DNA of 64,000 nucleotides from Trichosporon coremiiforme (taxonomy: Eukaryota; Basidiomycota; Tremellomycetes; Trichosporonales; Trichosporonaceae): positions 1 through 64,000 of the forward strand of contig BCJJ01000015.1 in NCBI GenBank assembly GCA_039545355.1. The letters are read 5' to 3'. Shown in pieces: positions 25,356 through 33,840 of the stretch. Position 1 is the first letter of the stretch; every line of letters begins with the position of its first letter. Both the position numbers and the translations under genes were made by a program. The notes below the pieces were generated by a model. That model did not search any database and had not been told where the DNA came from. It saw only the letters and a list, made by a program, of their open reading frames with translations.

Positions 25356-27121
25356 CTAAATCTTGCCCAGAGCCTTAGCAGCGACCTCAGCGAGGGCGAG
25401 CGCCTTCTCCTCCTCGAGGCGCATCGTGACGACCTGGAGTCCAACAGGGGCACCGAGGACCTCCTGCGGGTCGTACCTGTCCCAGATGCGCTTCTCGACG
25501 TCGTCGCGGAAGTCGCTGAGCTGAGTCTTCTCGTCCTGTTCGGTGACGAACGAGACGGGGAAGACGGCGCTGCTCTGGTCGGTGATGTTCCACATCGAGG
25601 TGTACGTGACGTGCTCGTAGGAGTAGCGGGGGCAGGACGCGTACGCAGACACGGGGGAGATGACACCGTCGAACGGCCGTCCGGTGCCGGTCAGCTCGGC
25701 AGAGGCCATCCAGTGGTCGAGCGCCTTCTTCGCGTAAGCGGAGCGCTCAGCCTGCAGTGTCCAGAGGTCGCCGACGGCGGGCGGCTTGTCCTTGAAGTAC
25801 TCGCTCGCCTTCTCAAACGCCTCGAGTCCCTTAGGCCACGGCTCGCCGCCCTCCTTGATGAAGCCGGAGATCTTCGCACCGCCGTCGCCGACGAAGAACC
25901 GCTCGAGCAGGCTCTTGCTCTCCGCCGCGTCGTACGGCGTCCACTCGACGACCTTGTGTCCCGCTGCCTCGAGCGCAGCCTTCGTCTCGCGCAGAGCACG
26001 CTGGACCGGCGGCAGGGGGCGGACAAGGCCGTTGTCGACGATCATACCGAAGCACAGCTTCTCGGGGAGCTGAACCTCGCGCCAGGGAACCGGAACGACG
26101 TACGGGTCCCGAAGCCACGGCTGCGAGCCGACGACGGCGCGGCACCACAGCTTGCATGCTTCGAGCGAAGCCGACATCGGGCCGTTGATGGACCTGACAG
26201 CCTCCTGGCCGGGCATTCCAGAGCGCGCGCCGTACGTCGGGAAACGGCCGAAGGACGGCTTAAGGCCGTAGATGCCAGACAGAGCGCAGGGGATGCGGAT
26301 ACTGCCGCCGATGTCGGTACCGACGCCGAGGGGAGAGCCTATACGTCAGTTTCATGGTCTACCTCATCTCTCCGCAACTCACCCTTGAAGGCCAGGAGGG
26401 CGCCCTCGCCACCACTCGAGCCACCAGAAGAGGTGTCGCGGTTCCACGGAGAGGCCGTGTATCCCCAGACATTGTTGTAGCTCTCGGCGATCATCATCGC
26501 AGTCGGCACGTTGGTCTTGCAGAAGATGACGCCGCCCTGCTCGCGCAGTAGCTGCGTCAGCTCCGAGTCAATGGACGCGGGGTCGTTCGCCCACGCGATG
26601 AAGCCGACCGTCGTGTCCACACCCTTGACGTTGAAGTTGTCCTTGAGCGAAATCGGGAGACCGTGAAGCGGGCCGGCGGGCTTGCCGGTTTCGGCGTACG
26701 CGGCGTCGATCGCCTTGGCGCGCTCGACCGCGTCGTCGAAAAGGATCTCGGTCAGGCAGTTTGTCTGTTGTCAGCATGGCTTCGGGTGCGGCGGAGAGTA
26801 GATCGCTTGAGAGCTCCCAGACGGCCGGGCCACCTTGAGCTATGCACTCACCAGCTGCTGGGCGATGGCCGCACGCTTGCAGAACGCAGTCACGACCTGC
26901 TCGGACGTGAGCTCCTTGTTGACCATCTTCTTGACAAGCTCGGTCGCGTCGGTGTTGGTGATCTTAATCTCCTCCGGGGAAAGGACGCCGCAGCTCTCCG
27001 CGACGGCCTGGACGTTGCGCTCCTCGACATCCTTGATGAGCCACGCCTTGGGGATGAGTGCATCGCGCGCAGCGCGCTTGCCGGCCGAGATGGCCTCCCA
27101 GTCCTGAGTGTCCACTGTCAT
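25356..27121 (-). CDS. Amidase-signature enzyme, acetamidase type
   Basis: Three exons (27121-26852, 26764-26383, 26338-25356) give 544 residues, the usual size of fungal acetamidases. The Ser-cisSer-Lys triad is visible: Lys in GLPISLKDNFNVKG, the cis-Ser in SSGGSSGGEGALLAFKG, and the nucleophile Ser in GTDIGGSIRIP. The end reads PVGLQVVTMRLEEEKALA. The exon 2/3 junction falls between the two active-site serines. Amidase-signature enzymes hydrolyse amides to acid plus ammonia; fungal AmdS releases ammonia from acetamide. It is divergent from the RidA pair across about 1 kb and shares the neighbourhood with a permease, a Zn2Cys6 regulator and GABA transaminase. The precise substrate is not determined. 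Confidence 0.92.
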
Positions 27122-28170
27122 GCTGTGTGATGTGTATCGGGGTGTGTAGGGCGGAGGAGGGAGGTGGTGCCGAAGAAGCAAGCTATATGTGAGCGAGGTC
27201 GGGGCGGCAGATAGCTGGCCACTGTGGGGCCGCATAGTCTGCGTGCATGCCTGGCCGCTGCTGTGCCGGCTGGGTGCGTCGGCCTCAGCCGAAGATAGTG
27301 AGTGGGCAGTGGCGTGCTAGGAACGCGATACCCGACTCTGGCCTGGAGCCGGGTGGGCCGCGGGATCTCTGTGGCGAGTGAAGAGACCACCACCAGCGGT
27401 GCGATCGTATGTGCTCAATGCGAATGCCACCGAAGGGCGCAGTCCGCCGCTTGGGGAGTGCATAGCATGCGACTGGCGGTTGGGTACTCTGAATGGCAGA
27501 CGCCGAGATTGGCCTGGGCGGCTTCGGTGAATTCCGCACTTGTCGCCGCCAAGTTGCGGCGGACTGGGCGGACATGGGCATCTTATCGCACCAGAAGGCA
27601 GCATGCTAACTGTACGATCATCTTAACCGACTGACTGACAACTGCTATTAACGATATGCTCACAGACGACCTGGCTATCGACGCAGTCCATCGCGGGTTT
27701 CTCTGAGTCTAAGGTTCAGCAGCGGCCGTTTCTAAGGTTAACCAGCCGTCTCGAACGGATTGCCCAGGGCACAGCGCTGCAGGGCTCGAGGGTTGCGACA
27801 TTTCCAGGCCTCTCTGGCGGTTCTCACCACGAAGATCGTCACGTTAGGTAGCTGTCAGACCGTTGGTGCGAAGTTGACATATGGGCCGCGGAGGATTCGC
27901 TGTCGATGAGTTCTTTCGTTAGCAGCCGGGTTTGATGGTCAGGCCGCCGTCGCACCGCTCGGACCGCGGAAGCCATCATGGGCCGCACGACAGTGTGACA
28001 ACTGAGGATCGTACACGTCTCAACTCTACAATGGATTACAAAGCACTATCAGGACTTGGTTCACATAGTGCCAGACTGTGGTTTCATCGACGTCATGGCT
28101 GTATGCCGCCTATAAGCCATCCGATCCTCACCGCGATCACTAACGAACAACATCAACAACGAAAACAACA
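27122..28170. other. Divergent promoter region amidase/RidA
   Basis: About 1 kb between the amidase start and the first RidA start. HGATAR (GATA-factor) matches occur at about 27292 (AGATAG) and, as reverse complements, at about 27583 and 27673. This is no more than chance would give, so I claim no specific nitrogen-control site. The RidA leader just before the ATG is A/C-rich (AACAACGAAAACAACA). Confidence 0.45.
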
Positions 28171-28650
28171 ATGTCCTCCTTGAAGTTCAGCTCCTACGAC
28201 GGATACGGCCAGTTTGCGCTGGAGGAATACCACTACTCGCAGGCGGTGCGCGTCGGCGACCGGATCGAGTGTTCCGGACAGGGTGTGTACCTCTTTCGCC
28301 CTCCTTCCGACCTTCCCTCTTTGCTGTCTCCTTCTTGGCCCAGCTAACAGCAAGGCGGATGGGATCCGGCCACGAATGCAATTCCGGACGACATCGAGGA
28401 GCAGATCGCGCAGGCATTCGAGAACGTCGAGATCACGCTGTGCACGGCCGGCGGACAGGGTTGGGACCAGGTGTACAGGGTCAACTCGTACCATGTCCCC
28501 CTCGACAACGTCGCCCTGGGTGTCATGGTCAAGGGACTGAGGAAGTGGTGCCCGTCTCACAAGCCGCTGTGGACCTGTGTTGGCGTGCCCCAGCTCGGGC
28601 GGCCGGACATGAAGGTCGAGGTCGAGGTGGTGGCTTACGACCCGAAGTAG
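28171..28650 (+). CDS. RidA/YjgF/UK114 family protein, first tandem copy
   Basis: Two exons (28171-28282, 28355-28650) give 135 residues, a normal length for the family. Exon 1 ends in RVGDRIECSGQ and exon 2 opens GGWDPATNAIPDD, followed by QAFENVEITL, SYHVPLDNVA and the terminal KVEVEVVAYDPK. RidA proteins are small trimers that hydrolyse reactive enamine/imine intermediates made by PLP enzymes. At the position of the E. coli RidA active-site Arg105 (SCVEVAR), this copy reads TCVGVPQ, so Arg appears to be Gln, which makes classical deaminase activity uncertain. The acceptor is AAG rather than the nearer CAG-like site, because only this restores the GGWDP motif and the frame. A second copy lies about 840 nt downstream. 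Confidence 0.88.
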
Positions 28651-29493
28651 ACGCCCGTCCAGATGTGAAGGGAAGCGAGTATCAAGAGTACACCGGTGCC
28701 GTCCTACGTCTTCTACTATGTCTCTTCCGGGGCAAGCACGTATGCATACGTCGAAATTCTACAACGTGCTGCTCGCGCGGCATTACTCTCGAGCATCATG
28801 GCAGTTTCATGTCACGTGCATTCCCACCGTCCATAACCCCCGCCGTTCCTGCGATTCATCTGTCAACCTTCCCCTCCCTCCTCTCCGGTGCCGGACTCTT
28901 AATGTCTTCTCATCGCCGTACCTGCAAGCCGCGCCGGACTACCGCTCACGCGGGTCTTGATCGCCGCGATGCCTCCATGCCAAGCCCCCACATGCTGGTG
29001 ACATCTTGGCACCACACCCATCCTGTGCTAACGGACACGCATAGGTGACATGCACTCGGATCAGCTGATCCCAGTCGACCGCGGTCGGTGAATTTGGACC
29101 GAGCACGGGTGCATACTGGTGCGGACACGCCGCGGTCTGAGCGCTGGCACGACGCTGTCCTACGCTGTCCTGGCGCGGCGAGGTGCTGAGAAGTGAAGCA
29201 TCGCCAGAATGTAGCTGCAAGACGCCGCAGCCAACGTGCAACGTGCTCCCACACTCACATGCTAACCACAACTCATGGTGCTCCAGATGCTCCGACTCGC
29301 CCACACTTCGAACACGTCTGCCGTGTCCGCTGCGTTTGTCGCGCATCGACGACGGAGGATGTGAGTGAGAAGCGCACCTTGGCACTGCTTGCCAAGCTCC
29401 CGCTCTCACTGATGCGAGAGCTGGAGAGGGCATTTATAGAGCCAAGCGGACCCCCGACGTGGCCCCACAACCACAGACACAGCAGCAACAACA
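28651..29493. other. Spacer between the two RidA copies
   Basis: It contains the 3' UTR of the first copy and the promoter of the second. A TATA-like element (TTTATAGA) lies at about 29428, some 60 nt before the second ATG. The leader just before that ATG is CAGCAACAACA, similar to that of the first copy. No gene is seen. Confidence 0.4.
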
Positions 29494-30330
29494 ATGGCTT
29501 TTGACAAGCCCACCGTCAAGTTCTCCGCATACGAGGGTTGGGGCCAGATGGCGTTCAAGGAGTACCACTACTCACAGGCTGTGCGAGTTGGCGACAACAT
29601 CGAGTGTTCTGGTCAGGGTGAGTGTTTACCTTCCTCAGTTTCCTTCCCTTGTTTTGGTTATATTCCCTCCTATCTCTCCTTGTGTCCTCTCCCATCACAA
29701 TTGTTCCCCGCGCCACCTTCTGTTTCCGGTACTAACCCTCCAGGTGGTTGAGGCCCGCAGCCCCCGAACGCGATCTCGGAGGACGTGAAGGCGCAGATCG
29801 AGCAGGCGTTCAAGAACGTCGAGCTCGCGCTCAGGTCTGCGGGCGGCAAGGGCTGGTCACAGGTCTTCCGCGTGCGCTCATACCACCTCACCCTCGACGA
29901 TGCCGCCATGGACCTCATGATCGCCAACTTCCGCAAATGGATGCCTAACCACTGCCCCGTTTGGACCTGCGTCGAGGTCGGCCGCCTCGGCATTCCGGGC
30001 ATGAAGGCGGAAATTGAAGTTGTGGCTCACGACCCGAAGAACTGGGCACTCCGGGCCGCGGGCCAGAGGAACGGAGACGGGAGAGATAGGCGGGGAAGGA
30101 AGCGAAGGGAGGGGAAGGGAGGGGATGAGCGGTCTGGACCAACGCCGCTGGGATGCTCGCGCCCCATTTTGGAACAGCCTGTGCCGCAAAGCCTGTCGGC
30201 CTTAGTCGTAGATAGTTACTGGTTTAGGTGGAGAGATGAACAAAGAAGTGTCAGAAGTGATAACGACGGCCGCCGCCTCGTGGCGTGGACCGAGCGAACC
30301 CTGACTGGATGTGACTCACGACTTGAGTAA
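29494..30330 (+). pseudogene. Second RidA/YjgF copy with in-frame TGA and lost stop
   Basis: Exon 1 (29494-29617) encodes WGQMAFKEYHYSQAVRVGDN and ends ECSGQ like the first copy. The expected acceptor (CTAACCCTCCAG at 29743) gives G-G-stop: TGA at 29749-29751 replaces the Trp of the GGWDP motif. The following frame is intact (PPNAISEDVKAQIEQAF, SYHLTLDDAAMDL, TCVEVGRLGIPG, EIEVVAHDPK). It then misses the normal stop after DPK and runs on for about 96 Arg-rich residues to 30330. Using the next AG (TTGAG at 29751-29752) as acceptor would skip 9 nt, remove the TGA and keep frame, so it may still be expressed. It keeps Arg where the first copy has Gln. Either a decaying duplicate or a rescued one. 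Confidence 0.7.
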
Positions 30331-30787
30331 TTAGAAGACGAACTTCTGGCCAGGTCTATCTTCCGTTTGATATCTGGGCTGGCTGTGAGTCGTCGCATGT
30401 ATGCCCGCTGTACGTGGGCAGGAGTCGTACGCGTTTAGACGGATACGAGCGTCTGGGTGTGGTGGGGGAAGACAACTTATACGACGCGGCAAGTAGCTTC
30501 GCGGGGGCCCAGGTCTGGAACGGTATGCGATTACGGCCCCGGTAAGGTTCCGCCTGAACCTGAAGCTCAGCCAATCAGTTCGAGCCGAACGTCTAGCCGA
30601 GCTCGTGTATCAGCGACTCATCCCTCCACCAGTGCCATCGATGCCTGCACCAGAAGGCAGCAGCCGCCGGACGCTGATGGGCTAGTCGCTGGCCGCTCGT
30701 AAGGACGCCGCGCTGATAAAACCCGAGTCCATTGCCCGACCGCCCATCTTGTCACCATCCACTTCCGTGTCTCTCGTGTCAACCAAG

Positions 30788-32583
30788 ATGATGCGCCCGA
30801 CTGTCTCCTCCCTCCGCGCCGCCCGCGTCGCCCGCACCGGCGCCGTCCGCGCCTTCTCCTCCCGCGACCTCATCCCCAACGAGCCCGCCAAGCCCGAGGT
30901 CCACACCGACGCCGTCCCCGGCCCCGCCAGCAAGGCCTGCGTGAGTTGTGACCTCGAGATATTCAACTGACACCAGTCCGCCGAGATCGACAAGATCCAG
31001 GACTCGCGCACCCACGTCGTCGTCGGCGACTACGACAAGTCAAGCGGCAACTACCTCGTCGACGCCGATGGCAACACGCTCCTTGACGTGTTCGGCCAGA
31101 TCTCGTCGACCGCTCTCGGCTACAATGTGCCCCAGATGATTGAGCTCGCCAAGACTGTGAGTGACACAATGTACTCGTGCTGCGTGCCTCGGCGTGTGCC
31201 GGCTGTGCGCCGGTCGTGCGACATCATGAGTTCCTTCGCTCTCGTGCAGACAGATACTCCGGTGTCTGCGCCCATGGTACACCCACGTCACCGGGGCGCC
31301 CCGTTGGCTGGGTGTCGCACTGAGAAGGACACCGGGTCGCACCGGCGCGCTGGCTTGCACGACAGACACCGCACTCGACACGAGCTTACGACTCGGCATG
31401 CGCTTGAACTGACTTCCAGCCCGAGTTCATCCACGCCGCGCTGAACCGCCCCGCCCTTGGTTCGTTCCCGCCCAAGAACTGGGCTGAGATCCTGGAGACG
31501 GGTCTTCTGACTGTCCGCCCGAAGGGTCTCGACCACCTCGTCACCACCCTCTGTGGTTCGTCGGCCAACGAGACCGCCTTCAAGGCGGCGTTCATGGCCT
31601 ACCGCCAGCGCGAGCGTGGCTCTGCCGAGGCTCCCTTCACGCAGGAGGAGCTTGAGTCGTGCATGCTGAACCAGGCCCCTGGTGCCCCTGAGCTCTGTGT
31701 CCTGTCGTTCAAGCAGGGCTTCCACGGCCGTCTGTTCGGTTCGCTCTCGGCCACCCGCTCCAAGGCGATCCACAAGATCGATATTCCCGCGTTTGACTGG
31801 CCCGTCGCGCCCTTCCCCGAGCTCCAGTACCCGCTGTCTGAGCACGAGGCCGCGAATAAGGCCGAAGAGGCGCGCTGCCTTGCCGAGTACGAGGACATTC
31901 TCGTCCGCCACAAGGCTCACAAGCCCGTCGCTGCCGTCATCATCGAGCCCATCCTCTCCGAGGGCGGTGACTGCCACGCGTCGCCCGAGTTCTTCCGCTC
32001 CCTTCGCCTGATCGCGCGCAAGCACGGCGCCTTCTTCATCGCGGACGAGGTCCAGACCGGTGTCGGAGCGACGGGAACCTTCTGGGCTCACGAGAAGTGG
32101 GGTCTCAGCGCCGAGGACGCGCCCGACTTTGTCACCTTCTCCAAGAAGATGCAGCAGGCGGGCATCTTCCACCGCGCCGAGACGCGCCCCAACGCGCCCT
32201 ACCGCAACTACAACACGTGGATGGGCGACCCGATGCGCGCGCTCCAGGCCCGCGAGATCATCCGCATCATCAAGGACAACGACCTCGTCAACTACACCCG
32301 TGCCACGGGTGACGTGCTCACCGCCGCGCTCAGCGACGTCTTCTCCCGCCACCAGGGCCTCGTCGAGAACCACCGTGGCCAGGAGGAGGCTACTTTCCAG
32401 GCCTTCGACATTGCCAACCAGCAGAAGCGCGACCAGTTCCTTGGCAAGATGCGCGCCGCCGGTGTCCAGATCGGAGGATGCGGTGACCGCGCTGTCCGTC
32501 TCCGCCCCACCCTCACCTTCGGCCCCGAGCACGTCGCCATCCTCGCCGACAAGATGGACTCGGTCCTCAAGGAGATCAAGTAG
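30788..32583 (+). CDS. UGA1: 4-aminobutyrate (GABA) aminotransferase, mitochondrial
   Basis: Three exons (30788-30940, 30977-31156, 31420-32583) give 498 residues. The N-terminus (MMRPTVSSLRAARVARTG, AFSSRDL) looks like a mitochondrial presequence. The class III aminotransferase core is clear: LCGSSANETAFKAAF, GFHGRLFGSLSATRS, IIEPILSEGGD, FIADEVQTGVGATG and DFVTFSKKMQQAG, in which the SKK lysine should bind pyridoxal phosphate. It ends DRAVRLRPTLTFGPEH. It transfers the amino group of GABA to 2-oxoglutarate, giving succinic semialdehyde and glutamate. Intron 2 is 263 nt. It follows two RidA genes in the same orientation, which fits RidA clearing reactive intermediates of PLP enzymes (inference). 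A TATA-like ATAAAA lies at about 30716. Confidence 0.95.
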
Positions 32584-32919
32584 GCGCGCAACGGGAGCGA
32601 AGCGAGCGTGCGCGTATCCGCGGGCGACTGAGCTTGAAAGCGCGGGTGTCACTGTCTCAATCATCAAAACATCTGGGTTAGCATGTCAGCAGAAAAATGT
32701 AAATTAATCCCATCCAATGCAATATCTCCATGTGCACGAGCGAGCGCAGCGAGCACAGTGTCAGTAAAGTTGGCGAGACCATGCAGCAGCAGTGATGAGT
32801 CGAGACCTGATACATATCCGATTCTACCGGGTACAACCACTTGATCGCTACACGGTGGTGTGACCACCTCTCCTTCCCTCTCTCCATTGATCATGTGTAC
32901 AGTTGCTTCTGATCGCGGC

Positions 32920-33840
32920 CTACTCCCAGATGGGACCAACGCTCGCTTCGCGCATGCTCATGCCGCTAGTGGGCAGGTTAGGCGCGCGCAGCGTCGCGCC
33001 CATGTACCTGACCGTGGCGGCCGAGTACGCCTTTCCGTGTGCGATGTCGGCGTTCTTGAGGGCCGTCGCGTGCGCGTCAGCCGCCTCCTTGCAGGTCGCG
33101 TGGTACTGGTCGCGGGCCTCCTTGTGTTCGGTCCTGACTGCCATCTCCAGTGCGTTGCGTTCCTCATCCGCCTCCTCACAAGGGGGCGGGAGGGGATTCT
33201 CGGCAAGCGCCTGCTCGAGCATCTCCTTGGCCAGTTCCTCGGAGCGGGTTCGGTGCTGTCCCGCCATCTTCTCCATCGCGAGGCGGCGCACGACCGCCGC
33301 GTCCTCCTCCTTCGCCCGTTCCTCACCGGCGAGAGAGAGGTTGAACACCTGCTGCTTGCCTCCCGAGTGGCGGCGCGCCATGCCGCGCTTGTTACGCTTG
33401 GCGCGGCGCTGCTGCATCGCGACCTCGGCGCGGAGCCAGCGCGCCCTGCGATCTGCGTCCTGCGCCAGCCACTCGAGCTGCGCAGTGGCGACTGTCGCCG
33501 TCCAGCCCTTCTCACCGTTCAGTGCTTCCATGGCCGAGGCCATGCCGTTCCGGATCGCGTCGGAGGGGGGAACGACAGCCTCGTTGAGTACGGTGCCCGT
33601 TGAGGAGTACAGTGATGCGTTGTCGAGCATAGTCCGGTCAGAGACCGCAGTGCGCTCGCTGAAAATGCTCGCCAGTGTGCCCGCGAAGGAAGGCGCGATC
33701 GACGCCGCATCGTCGTCCCGGTACGGCTGCTCGGATTGGGAGTGCTCCAGGGGAGGGGAGGAGGTGGGCTCGTCGCCGCCACCAGCAGGCGCGGAACGGC
33801 GGCGCCCGGGAACGCCGGGGCGGGAGGCATTGTTGCCCAT
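32920..33840 (-). CDS. Hypothetical protein with N-myristoylation signal
   Basis: A single 306-codon exon on the minus strand; I do not recognise a family. It starts MGNNASRPG, which fits the N-myristoylation consensus (Gly2, Ser6). A Pro/Ser-rich low-complexity stretch follows (to about residue 60). A charged helical region from about residue 110 to 290, rich in Ala, Glu, Arg and Lys, is probably coiled coil (QLEWLAQDADRRARWLRAEV, RLAMEKMAGQHRTRSEELAK). There is no membrane segment. The codon choice, with GC-ending third positions, and the good start support a real gene. It is convergent with GABA transaminase. It may be a membrane-anchored scaffold (inference). Confidence 0.7.
   Translation of the reverse strand: MGNNASRPGVPGRRRSAPAGGGDEPTSSPPLEHSQSEQPYRDDDAASIAPSFAGTLASIFSERTAVSDRTMLDNASLYSSTGTVLNEAVVPPSDAIRNGMASAMEALNGEKGWTATVATAQLEWLAQDADRRARWLRAEVAMQQRRAKRNKRGMARRHSGGKQQVFNLSLAGEERAKEEDAAVVRRLAMEKMAGQHRTRSEELAKEMLEQALAENPLPPPCEEADEERNALEMAVRTEHKEARDQYHATCKEAADAHATALKNADIAHGKAYSAATVRYMGATLRAPNLPTSGMSMREASVGPIWE

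Noticed and set aside
25611..26480. 289-codon open frame antisense to the amidase
   Set aside because: Antisense shadow of a well-supported enzyme gene.
27735..27770. tRNA B-box-like GTTCGAGAC on the minus strand
   Set aside because: The flanking bases do not form a T-arm stem, and no A-box or acceptor stem is present. Other TTCGA occurrences failed in the same way, so no tRNA is reported.
27122..28170. GATA-factor binding sites in the amidase/RidA promoter
   Set aside because: Three HGATAR matches in 1 kb are about what chance predicts, so no regulatory site is claimed.
31288..32667. 459-codon open frame antisense to GABA transaminase
   Set aside because: It is a shadow of the GC-rich third positions of the real gene, which has full motif support on the other strand.
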